64,000 nucleotides of DNA from Epinephelus fuscoguttatus (Eukaryota; Chordata; Actinopteri; Perciformes; Serranidae), in NCBI RefSeq assembly GCF_011397635.1, contig NC_064764.1, positions 42,088,955 through 42,152,954 on the forward strand, given 5' to 3'. The notes below the pieces were generated by a model, which saw nothing but the letters and a program-made list of their open reading frames with translations, had not been told where the DNA came from and did no database searches. Of this stretch, positions 48,301 through 57,226 are shown piece after piece. The translations under genes were made by a program, and so were the position numbers. Positions within the stretch are counted from its first letter, which is position 1, and each line of letters begins with the position of its first letter.

Positions 48301-51300
48301 CTGCTGTTTTTTAACACATTTTTTGAATGAAAAATATAAATATACATTTCTGCTTTAACAGTTTTACTCAATTAAAATAAAAGGTATAGTGCAGCTGGTC
48401 AGCTTTAAAGCCTGCTCAGATTCAGTTTTACTAGGAACTTACTTAGCTTTCCCACTTTGTTAAAGTGCAGTAAACAAAACATGCTTATATCTAAAGTGCA
48501 GCTTAAACAATTTTACTCAACTCCAATGGCGTTGGTTATTTCTTTAGCGCGATGGTCAGGGAAACGCTCTTTCTTTTTAAACGACAACGATATCGTAGTT
48601 TGCACCAGATTGCTTTTTCTAGTCGTGCCGGTTAACGTTCAAACTCGGGTGGTGTCGCTTTAGATGCGTTAGCATGTTAGACGTGTTTCCAAGTACATAC
48701 CCGACCGCTGTTCTGCAGTGTCAGCACACTGCTTTTGTCTTGTCCACTTGTTTATTTCCATCTTCGTATTTTACCCTGAAACCAAAGTGTTCCCAAATGG
48801 AGGACTTAAGGTTTGCGGGTGGGTCTTCAGGTTCGTCAGGCTCACTTGCCATGTTGTCAAAATACGAGAATGCGCTGCACAAAGTGGAGGTGGAGATTTG
48901 CGGTTGGACTCGGTCCGTCACTCAATTATGTCCGTCGGGGAACTAGATATTTTAAATGGTTCGGCTCGCAAAAATGGAATTAAAATAAAACAAATAAAAT
49001 AAAATAATATCCTGCGCCCAATAATTCGGTACAGGGTCGTACCGAACGGTTCAACACAAATACATGTACCGTTACGGCCCTAGTGTCCTTGTCTATTTTA
49101 TTTCGGAGCTTGCCAAAGACAAATTTCTGTTACTTGTGACAGACAATAAAGGTTTATCTTATCTTATCTTATTGGGCGTCACATGCAGCAAAGGGCTGTG
49201 GGTTGTAATCCAACCCACAGCCCTTTGCTGCATGTCATCCTCTCGCTCTGCCCCTTTCCCATAAAGGTAAAAGCCAAAAAAAAAAAATCTTTATCAAAAA
49301 AAATCTCTTTTGGGGGGGAAGGGGACTCAGTCTTCTGTCTGCAGTATTTCTTTAATCCTGACTACGATCCTGTCTGTGTTGTTCGTGTGTTTGTTGTTTT
49401 AGGGTTCAAGTACTCCAGTAACGGTCTTTAAAGGCTCCAAAAGGCCGTACATGAAGGAGTGTATCCTCATCGTCAATCATGATACAGGAGAGTACAGACT
49501 GGAGAAACTCAACAGCAACATCGCTGTGAAGAAGACCAGGTGAGTTAAATACTGCTCATGAATTAGGTCAATGAGAGATATGATAATGTTGTGCAGTGGA
49601 ACAAACTCCCAGTAAACTGCAGGTCCTTTTATTAGATATTTATTCATGTCTTACACTGAACTGTAACTTTTATTTTTGTATTTTATACCTGTCGTAATAT
49701 CTTTGTAGCTTGTTGTTATTTTCTATTCTCTGGTGCTTTGGTTAAGGTTTTAATTGTTATTTTATCATGTGTGTCTTTTGCACTTTGTCTCAATGCTTTT
49801 GATGTTTTATGTCGAGCACTTTGAATCGCCTTGTTGCAGAAATGTGCGATATAACAAACCTGCCTTGTGTTAAACTGGTGCAACATTTTGATGAGAAACT
49901 TTCTGCCTGTCTTTGCGGCACTGTTCTTGTGACTGTCGCAGGGCTGAGGGCAGCAGTAAGATCCACTCTCGCCTGGAGCAACAGACGAGTCGCCTGAGCC
50001 AGCAGATGAAGAGCAACAACAGCAGCAGCAGCAGCAGTAAGACCTCCATCAACTCCAAGAGCTCTCCACCCAAAGAGAAGACGTCCCCAGCATCGCCCAT
50101 GGACGACATCGAGAGAGGTGACGTAGTGTCTGCAACTGTAACTGTAGAGACGTCATCTGGTTTTTTAGCACATTTACATGTAGATGACGCTGCTCAGGTT
50201 TATTTAACGGCGCTCTTTCCCATAAATTAAGATAATCATCACATATTTCTCACTCTTAGTTTGTGCGAATGCGTCTGTTTGCAGAGTTGATGGCGGAGGC
50301 GCGGGTCATGGACCAGCTGAGCAGCGGCGACAGCTCCTCAGACTCCAACAGCTCTTCGTCCTCCAGCAGTGACGACAGCTCCAGCAGCAGCGACTCAGAA
50401 GACGAACAGACCTCTGCCCCGCCCCCGGCCCCGACCAATCACAGCATGCCTATCCTCACCACCAGCGCCAACAACAACAGCCGTCACCAGGAGAGTGGAG
50501 GAGGACTCATGAACACACTCAGTGAGTCGCCCTCTCAGCTCCGTCTGAGGATGTTCTCCTCTCCTGTTGCGCTCCGTATGTTCTTATCTGTACATAGAAG
50601 CTGATGTTGGCCTGCTGCTCCTGAGGCGGGTGAAGACGCATCACGTATACGGCCTTGAAGCTCTTCTGAGTTTTTCCCCCTTTTTGCAAGTTACTGTCGA
50701 TAATTATTTCAATATGTTTTGTTAAATTTTAACTTCCAATTTCAAAACATATTTATTAAACTGAAGCTCCTCTCCCACTGGACAACAAAACCATCACCCA
50801 CCAACTTCTGGCTTTTGTATTTTATGGGACACGTTACAAGCAGCATTTGTTTCGGGACAAATGAGTCAGTAATCCTGGGTATTTATCGTCTCCATCGGCA
50901 GCAATGGAAATACGACACCCAGGTGGACAGGCTAATTTTCGCCCCTTTTCTGTGGCGATGAGATGAAACACTGCCACAAATTATGTCTCCCTCCACACAG
51001 CGCTGGAACATCGTTCTCTGCACTGAGTTTAAAAGAAAGTCTTAATAAATAAGAGACATTAAAAAGAAAGAACCACCATTATTTTTTCACTTTTCCGGCA
51101 CATCTGTGACATTGAGCGTGACACATTAGTGTAACAAACAGAATGGCGTACTCGTCTACAGCAGAGCTGAGCACACCGCTCTCGTCTACAATGGGAAATG
51201 AGTCTATTGCCTACGTTTAGCATCTTTTCTCAAGTATAAAAATCTGCATATATGCACAGAGATTGGACAACAAACCCCAGAGAGCTCATGGATGCATCAG

Positions 51301-51426
51301 CGCAGCATACAACTCCTCTTGCACGCGACCGTCTGTAGTTTGATACCCTAACGTTACCTTTTATTTGTGTTGGTTTTGCATTGTCCTCGAAATGTCTGAC
51401 TGTGACAGCTACTACTACTACTGCTG

Positions 51427-51471
<45 letters not shown>

Positions 51472-52105
51472 TGCGCGCGCAACAGCCACAGCATGCGCCC
51501 ATCCGCACAGCCCACGTGGGTAAGCACGAGCTTGCCGCTGATTGGTTAAAAGGTTCGAGATAGTCTGTGACGCATTGCCTGTGAATGAACAGGTTGAATC
51601 CCTTCATGCATGAGGATCTGAGTCTTTCAGACCACTGCAACTTTTCTCTGCAGTGTCCTTAAACCGTTTCATTGTGTCTGGAATCTTTGGTCTGAACTGG
51701 CCTTAAAAGGATTCAAACTAAAGGATCAGAGAACCCCATGTAGAATCCTACGTAGAAAAGCAGTGTCTGTGGGTTCGATTACAGCCCACGACCTTTGCTG
51801 CATGTCATCCTCCCTCTCTCTGCCCCTTTCACACTTCATCAAAAGCCCCCAAAAATCTTTGAAAACAAAAAAAAAAAAACCCTTTTTGATAGAAGGGACT
51901 CGGACTTATGTCTGCAGTATTTCTACATTCATGACTATGATCTTGTGTCGGATCAGAGATCCGACTAAAAGGAATCAATCAAATACTGAAGACATGCTGC
52001 AGGACAAAGGACTCATGTTGTTTAATGATACTTTAAAACTCTGTTCTCTCTTGTGTTGCAGAGAGCGACCTGCAGCTGAGTGAATCAGGCAGTGAGAGTG
52101 ACTGA
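45276..52105 (+). CDS. eaf2: ELL-associated factor 2 (six coding exons)
   Basis: Encodes a nuclear cofactor that binds ELL-family elongation factors and stimulates RNA polymerase II elongation (known for the EAF family). The exons 45276-45378, 46001-46095, 49403-49539, 49942-50117, 50285-50521 and 52062-52105 join in phase to 792 nt, or 263 residues plus TGA; human EAF2 is about 260. All introns are GT-AG. Residues 1-112 form the conserved EAF domain, with motifs [25 protein letters not shown] and [12 protein letters not shown]. The C-terminal half is Ser/Asp-rich and acidic (about 182-210, with DSEDE), as in the transactivation region, and ends [11 protein letters not shown]. The motifs DDIEREL and MDQLSS favour EAF2 over EAF1. 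The start is the first ATG in frame with the domain. Intron 2 (3.3 kb) is mostly transposons. The TIR-bearing elements downstream may lie in the 3' UTR. Confidence 0.93.
46001..46095 (+). CDS. eaf2: eaf2 coding exon 2
   Basis: The acceptor TTTCCTGTACAG precedes it and the donor GTCAGT follows. Encodes [18 protein letters not shown] through LPNLE, the most conserved EAF block. Ends in phase 0. Confidence 0.92.
46449..47433. mobile_element. Inner hAT-type element nested in the first
   Basis: The ends are TATTGTTGTCACGGTAC and, reversed, TAGTGTTGCACGGTATAC. They are flanked by GTATAACG (46441-46448) and GTATAATG (47434-47441), an 8-bp target duplication with one mismatch. The interior includes repeat F, shared with 60.1 kb. 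Confidence 0.75.
46625..46992. repeat. Repeat F, copy 1
   Basis: Shared with 60078-60390: GGGGATCAAAATAAA, CAGCCACCCTCCTCC, CATGACACCAAC, GAGGAAATTA, CTGGAGCC, GGTCGCTGGTAA/CGTCGCTGGTAA and GACCCCCGTTCAACCCACAA. The minus strand reads [19 protein letters not shown], possibly an old exon of the hAT element. Confidence 0.65.
47812..48040 (+). mobile_element. LINE 3' end, left part, with SINE-like head
   Basis: 47840-47971 encodes [17 protein letters not shown] and [14 protein letters not shown], the C-terminal end of a fish LINE ORF2. The rest of the 3' end continues at 49083-49174 after the hAT insertion. Just upstream, TAGCTCAGTGG at about 47816 matches a tRNA A-box, so a SINE fragment may be fused here. 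Confidence 0.7.
48041..49082 (-). mobile_element. hAT-type element with perfect 8-bp target duplication and BED-finger exon
   Basis: The ends are TAGGGGTGTAACGGTAC and, reversed, TAGGGCCGTAACGGTAC, flanked by GTGTCCTT at 48033-48040 and 49083-49090. The minus-strand ORF 48721-48921 contains [18 protein letters not shown] and DKTKAVC, the start of a BED zinc finger as found at the N terminus of hAT transposases. At 1042 bp the catalytic part is missing. Inserted into a LINE tail within eaf2 intron 2. Confidence 0.88.
49083..49174 (+). mobile_element. LINE 3' end, right part with (TTATC)n tail
   Basis: Continues the LINE 3' untranslated part after the hAT and ends GACAATAAAGGTTTATCTTA, then TCTTATCTTATT, a pentanucleotide tail typical of this LINE type. 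Confidence 0.65.
49181..49235. repeat. Perfect 24-bp-arm hairpin
   Basis: The left arm 49181-49204 (starting ACATGCAGCAAAGGGC) is the exact reverse complement of 49212-49235, with a 7-nt loop GTAATCC. The right arm continues as SINE sequence, so the left arm appears to be a copy of the right arm made in reverse. Confidence 0.9.
49212..49375 (+). mobile_element. tRNA-derived SINE body, copy 1 (eaf2 intron 2)
   Basis: CCCTTTGCTGCATGTCATCC, CTCTGCCCCTTTC, an A-rich stretch, and then TGTCTGCAGTATTTCT. Paralogous to 51765-51950 in intron 5. Ends about 25 bp before the exon 3 acceptor. Confidence 0.6.
49403..49539 (+). CDS. eaf2: eaf2 coding exon 3
   Basis: The acceptor GTTGTTTTAG precedes it and the donor GTGAGT follows. 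Encodes [16 protein letters not shown] through NIAVKKTR, the second half of the EAF domain. Ends in phase 2. A SINE-derived stretch ends just upstream of this acceptor. Confidence 0.92.
49740..49875 (+). mobile_element. Retroelement 3' tail in eaf2 intron 3
   Basis: GAGCACTTTGAATCGCCTTG, TTGCAGAAATGTGCGATAT and AACCTGCCTTGTG form a decayed version of a common fish tail (GCACTTTGAATTGCCTTG type). Confidence 0.5.
49942..50117 (+). CDS. eaf2: eaf2 coding exon 4
   Basis: The acceptor GACTGTCGCAG precedes it and the donor GTGACG follows. Encodes [14 protein letters not shown], a serine run built from AGC repeats, then a Pro/Lys/Ser segment ending [11 protein letters not shown]. Ends in phase 1. 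Confidence 0.91.
50285..50521 (+). CDS. eaf2: eaf2 coding exon 5
   Basis: The acceptor TGTTTGCAG precedes it and the donor GTGAGT follows. Encodes [14 protein letters not shown], then the Ser/Asp-rich activation segment, a Pro-rich spacer, and LMNTL, which is conserved near the C terminus in this family. Ends in phase 1. Confidence 0.9.
51428..51467. repeat. (GT)n microsatellite in eaf2 intron 5
   Basis: GT run followed by a short GCGTGCGCGCGC stretch with Z-DNA potential. Confidence 0.9.
51765..51950 (+). mobile_element. tRNA-derived SINE, copy 2 (eaf2 intron 5)
   Basis: GTGGGTTCGATTACAGCCCA contains a B-box (GGTTCGATTAC). It is followed by CCTTTGCTGCATGTCATCCT, CTCTGCCCCTTTC, an A-rich tract and TGTCTGCAGTATTTCT. 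Same structure as copy 1. Confidence 0.65.
52062..52105 (+). CDS. eaf2: eaf2 last coding exon (6)
   Basis: The acceptor TTGTGTTGCAG precedes it. Encodes [13 protein letters not shown] and then TGA at 52103-52105, which matches the conserved EAF C terminus. It is too short to be found without the family motif. Confidence 0.9.
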
Positions 52106-52773
52106 GCAACGCGAGGACGTCTGTGGACATCAGGAGGATTTTCAGTGGGGAGTAAAGGAAGCGGGTACACACCTGTCAGTGTCTTGTTTCATTTAACGTG
52201 GGACTGTCTTCTCTACATATCCACATTTCTGCTAGCAAAGATCATTTGTTGCTTCTCCGCCAAACTTTCTGTCTCAGTTTTTGCTTCATGGTGCTTTTTT
52301 TTTTTGTTTTTCATGTTAAGACTGCAAGTTAGCGAGATGCCTTGGTTTAGAGCGACGAAGAGAAGCAGGAAATTATGACAAACCATCTGTAATATTTCAT
52401 CTCTCTGGATGCACATCTGTGGTTAAACTGAGCAAACATATCAGAGGCAGAACGACGGCGGTGTTCATGAAGTGTAGACGATGTTACTGCCCAGTAGTCA
52501 GTCGTGTTAAACAACCACTGGAGTTTCTGCATCTCAGTTCAGTGATATCAGGACATGTTGTTGTGCCTTAGGTCAAATGTGGGTTAATAGCTTCAGTTGA
52601 GCTGCGTTACGTGAATCTGTCCGACAGGCATTAAACTTTATTTAGGATGAGCCACACTGATGCAGCAGTCTTCTGCTTTTGTCTCAGAGTTATAGTAAAG
52701 TTAGAAACTTTAGCTTTGAATCACTGAAACTGCAGGACGTCAACAGATTTTCATTTAAAGCTGCATTAATTCA

Positions 52774-52784
52774 AATAAAATAAA
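52774..52784 (+). terminator. eaf2: Candidate eaf2 polyadenylation signals (proximal)
   Basis: Two overlapping AATAAA hexamers (52774-52779, 52779-52784) lie about 670 bp after the stop and are followed by a GT-rich stretch. They would end the transcript just before the TIR-bearing repeat at about 52829. A distal AATAAA at 54616-54621 is an alternative. Confidence 0.5.
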
Positions 52785-52828
52785 AACTTTCTGCAGTGCT
52801 GTGGAACAAGCTAAAAACAAAATGCTGA

Positions 52829-53495
52829 GTATGTCTACATGCACAAAATATCCTTCATTCTGAAAAAGACAATATTCATACAGAGCTGTTTACATGGTAA
52901 TGAAAATGAATATATCACTAATATTCCTGTTTACACACAGCCGTGCAGACTCCAATTAACACGCCCCAACATGTCTTCTATCACGTCAACATAAAGAGAA
53001 GTGGAACGGATGTTTTCAAAGTTTCCAAACTCTTTTGACCTTGTGAACGCAGCCGCCCTTTTTCGCTCCTTCAGTCACCACACCTGCAGTAAATCGCCTG
53101 TGATGGGATATTTGCCCAAAACCTGTTGCTATCAGAGTCTTTCATAAAGTTAAAAAGTAGGTGTGTGTGTGTCTCCCTCGGACCTGAAATGTTGGCTTTT
53201 CTTCTGCATCTCTACACGAGCCTCACAACCGGTTGGTTTGTGTACGTCTCCATGACAACACAGACCGTATGGTGCAAACTGCTGGTAAAGCTCCAGCTGA
53301 CGTGCCCAAATAATGCTATTAAAACCTGAATAATTCGCTAATATCCCACATGTCTATCGTAGAATCCTACATTCAGTAAAAGGCCTGATTCAGAATATTT
53401 AAATGGAACATGCTGTTTACATGAGCCCCATTAAACTCATCTCATCATATTTGGAATTACCGTGGAATAATAGTGTGCATGTAAACGTAGCCAGT
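52829..53495. mobile_element. MITE-like element with TACATGCAC inverted ends
   Basis: GTCTACATGCACAAAATATC at the left is mirrored by AATAGTGTGCATGTAAACGT then AGCC at the right, and inner GTTTACATG motifs face each other. I found no clear target duplication. Lies downstream of the proximal eaf2 poly(A) signals. Confidence 0.5.
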
Positions 53496-53660
53496 GATGA
53501 ATTAAAGTGGAAGCAAACTGTCGCTCAGTTACAGATGTAGAAGTCACTTATCAGCTCTGACTGACCCTGAGCAGGTGATGCACAGTTTATCTTTTCTGTT
53601 TTTGGTTGGTCACGGCTGCTCTGACTGGAAACAGGTGATGAGAGTTTGAAAACCAAACAG

Positions 53661-54014
53661 CCCAGTTGCCGGACAAAAATGTTGGCTTTGCACGTTTCTG
53701 AAAACACGTACGTACACGTGTACATTTAAGTGACGCAGTTTACGAGCTGATTTGTCATCAGGAGGTGGATGGCCAAGCTGCAGACCACTGCTGTGTTTGC
53801 AGCTGAGATAGAGCCACAAAAATGGGTTCCCTATTATCGAGACATGGCTGTGTTTGCAGCTGAGATAGTGTTCTGAAAAGTTGTTTTTTTTATTACCGAA
53901 TTATTGCTGCATTTCCAGCTGGGATAGAGCCATGAAAAGCAGTTGCAACTTACAAATGTAATGTATCTTTAGTTTGCAGAAACGTATAACCCCTACATTT
54001 ACTCTGGTGACTGG
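53661..54014 (+). mobile_element. MITE-A copy 10, full length (~350 bp)
   Basis: Begins CCCAGTTGCCGGACAAAAAT, then GTTGGCTTTGCACGTTTCTG, and ends AGTTTGCAGAAACGTATAAC then CCCTACATTTACTCTGGTGA and CTGGG. The ends are inverted repeats over about 50 bp. Confidence 0.8.
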
Positions 54015-54615
54015 GTTCAACCAAAATAATGAGCTGAAAGATTCTAAAATGTTTTGTAGAGCTTCAGGTGAGAGTTGATAGATGATGATTGCTGCAGCTT
54101 TAAGAATGAAGACGTCTCTGTGACCTTGTTAATTGTGATATTTCAGTTTCTGGCGAGGCGGTGCACGAGCACTCAGTTGACTCAGAGAGTCGTGCTTTGT
54201 AGCTTTAAACCTGCAATACTTGAATCTAATTATTTATATTTCAAAATATCCTCGACCAACGGTGAGATGCTTAATATATTTGATATATATTTTAATAGCC
54301 AAGCGATTGGAAGTTAGTCTGAAGTGTGCTGCGTAAAACAAGCCAGATGCTTTGATGCTGCGTCTCAGTGAGTCTGAGAGAACGCCATGTGCCTTTATTC
54401 GCCTCGGCCTGTTGAAACACAGGTGCCACATCCCTGCTGAGCCGCGTCAGCCAACAGGAAGCTGCTGTTTATGTTCCGGCATTTCTTTGGTGTCCCAGCT
54501 GACTAATACAGAGACTGAAATGAAGACGTCTTAAGTCAATAATGAGTTTAGCCTTAAGGACGGTGGCCTCAGAGGATCATTTGTAAACTATTTGAGAGAA
54601 ATTTCTTTGTAGAAA

Positions 54616-54621
54616 AATAAA
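54616..54621 (+). terminator. eaf2: Candidate distal eaf2 polyadenylation signal
   Basis: AATAAA followed by a T/GT-rich tract. If used, the 3' UTR would be about 2.5 kb and would include two TIR-bearing repeats. Confidence 0.3.
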
Positions 54622-55144
54622 GATTTTAATAATTTTTTGTGCTTTTGGGTGAATTATTATTTACAGAATTTTGTGGTAGCATGTGTGAAATGTTTGATTA
54701 TTTATCATCTGTTATATTATTTTGATCACGGTATATTTCTGTTTGAAAACCACCGTGTTGCTGCCACAGAGGAGCTGACGTCTGTTGTCGTGGTGACCCC
54801 GGGGGTCTCGTCAGGTTACAGCAGGACATCCTGGACGCCGTCTGCCTTCCTGTTAGTCTTTTTCCTCAGTGTTGAACTTACAGTTAATATGTGGACGCAC
54901 TCTGAATACACTGATTGTTTACACATGTTTGTCTCTCTCTGTCCTGCCTGAGCTCTGGTTCAGTCGATGTGCGGCTCGGCTGAAACAATAATTTATGTTC
55001 TCATGCAGTTGAGACGACGGCTGCGTCCTCTCTGATAGTGAAACTGTCACAGTTTCACACTGCCCCTCCACACACTGTAAGATAACACACAATACTCTGA
55101 ATGTTTTCCTTCAGATTTAAAAACTCATCAGTGTAACGAGGTTT

Positions 55145-55650
55145 GTCTCTGCAGCCCGAGGGAGAGACTGCACATGTGAAGACCTGTGTGGTATCTTTTG
55201 GCACTGAGTCTGTTCTGCCCCTTTTTTCTCAACATAAGGAATTTATCTCTGGAAATCTGCCAGCTGCTGAAACTGAATCTCCTCTAACTTCTCAGCCTGA
55301 ACACAGACTGCTAGTCATGCGACACCTTCACAGCACACTCTGCTCTTTCTTTTGTTTGTTGTACAATGCATGAAAACACTCAAGTGTCTCAGAATCAGAA
55401 TCTGGTTACTGCGGAGCTCTCACATATAAAGCCTGGACTTTGTGTCCCGGGGCATGACGTAAACACAGAAGTGAAAATAAAAACAAGGATCACAAAAGAC
55501 AAGAAAGGAATATACGAGAATCACAGAACATTTATTTATTTAAAACAAAAGAGCAGAGCTGTTTGTACAAAACTGTCCAAAGAGTGTAAAAAGAACAAGA
55601 ATGGAAATGTATCTGCACTATGGCACAAAGACATGCTTTAATGTAACACA
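55145..55650. other. Non-coding, nothing recognised
   Basis: The ORFs 55143-55373 and 55366-55641 have no family motif and weak composition. Confidence 0.35.
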
Positions 55651-55705
55651 TTTACACCCACTGGCCACTTTATTAGGTACATTTACTAGGTAGGTTGTAT
55701 GGTCC
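55650..55705. repeat. Fragment of a CACTGGCCACTTTATTAGGTA repeat
   Basis: Contains CACTGGCCACTTTATTAGGT, which I recognise as a widespread fish interspersed repeat. Only a short piece is present. Confidence 0.5.
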
Positions 55706-56971
55706 ATATTGACATGATGAGAATCAGCCATCAGAAGATGTATCTCTCTTTGGGTAACTATCCAGCATTAAATCAGAATTGAAAGCTCCACCTTAAAATG
55801 TGAGCACATTAATGTGCCTTCATCACTTCATATTGCCCCCCCCAGCTTCATGAACACATGCATATATGCATATATATTCATAAATTCATTTATTAATTTC
55901 CACATTTATTTACACGTTTGTTTTTTCTGTATTTCTTTATTGCTGTACTGATTTATTCCCATATTTATCATACTCTAGTCATTCATCCTCCATATGATAT
56001 TACATCTGAGAAGTGTTTCTTGACTCATCAGTGGAGATTAATTACATTTTATTAATGCTGTCAGCAGCATTGAAAGATGACATTTAAAACATTGGACTGT
56101 ACAAAAATAATCAAAGAAAGTGAGAAATGAATCAGGTAATTGAACATTTTTATAGTATCTGTAGATTTTATTATTATGTATTTTATTTATGTTTTAGACA
56201 GTGACTGACTATTTAAAAGAATAAAAAAACAGATGTGTTTGTCTGGACACATACAGCAAATTAAAATAACAAATTACACTCTCTTTTTACCATTTATCTG
56301 TGAACACAGGGAAATGTCAAAGGTGGCAAGGGCCCACTCTCTCTACCGGCCCCGGTGGAATCACACTGCCTGCACTGTCTATATTTACGCCCCTGGCTGA
56401 CAGGTGTCTGAACAAGATGATGATGTGCCTGAGGTTGAGGGTTCGAGCCCCACTGATTGAGAACAAAGGTGTTACTGCTCACTCAGACGCTGTGGTGTGA
56501 TATGTGTGTTAGAGACACGTGGTTTCTAGGGTATTCATACTTTAACAAGTTATAACAAGTTAGTTATGAACCGGGCAGTTCGTGTTGTCTTCCTCCTCCT
56601 CCTCCTCAGTGTACCCTGCCTCAGCAGCTGTCCTGTCTGTGCTGCAGCAGGAGCTCAGAGTTTATTATAAAGTTTATTCTGATTCAAATGTCCCAGATAC
56701 GGTGCTGTACCTGCGCGGAGGTGATTCTCCCATATTACTAACATGTATGATCAACAGGTAAGCGTGTTGTAAGTTCACCTTTGTCCTGCTGCAGTTTATG
56801 ATCTGTTATCAAAGTCCACACTTGTTCTCAGAGGCTGGATCTGTATGCCTCGCGGTGCCACTGCAAACAAAGAGCCATTATTTCCACCCTGCGGCCCCGC
56901 ACAGCGCACACTGACGCATCCCGGAGCTGACGCGCTTCTCTCGGCTCCTGCACACAGACTGCGCCGGTAAC
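55706..56971. other. Intergenic region upstream of the CYP27A1-like gene
   Basis: Non-coding. A donor-like CAG/GTAAGC at 56757-56763 and pyrimidine-rich acceptors at 56795 and 56831 could mark a short 5' UTR intron, but the spacing (37-75 bp) is small for a vertebrate intron. No TATA box is evident. Confidence 0.3.
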
Positions 56972-57226
56972 ATGTTCCGAAACACGCTGCTGACCGGACT
57001 GAGACTGAACCGACGGCATCATGACGGGATTCACAGAGTCACAGCCGGACTGAGTGTGAGGATACATGGAGACATCCACCACCGAGACGCATCCACCTCC
57101 ACCTCCTCCACCACCGTGATGGCTGACAGACTGAAGACTATGGATGATTTAGGCGGCCCGAGTCTCCTGACCACCCTCTACTGGCTCTTTGTTAAAGGCT
57201 ATTTCCAAACGACGCAACAGATGCAG
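56972..57226 (+). CDS. CYP27A1-like exon 1
   Basis: ATG at 56972; 85 codons ending ...TTQQMQ. The donor here is GCGAGT (57227-57232), not GT. Reading on in this frame gives Arg/Glu and a poly-Leu run from a (TTG)n microsatellite, then a stop at 57304-57306. The family alignment stops exactly at QQMQ, so the exon ends at 57226. Confidence 0.85.

Noticed and set aside
51771..51795. tRNA gene suggested by a B-box
   Set aside because: No matching A-box and acceptor stem, and the flanks are the SINE body present also at 49.2 kb.
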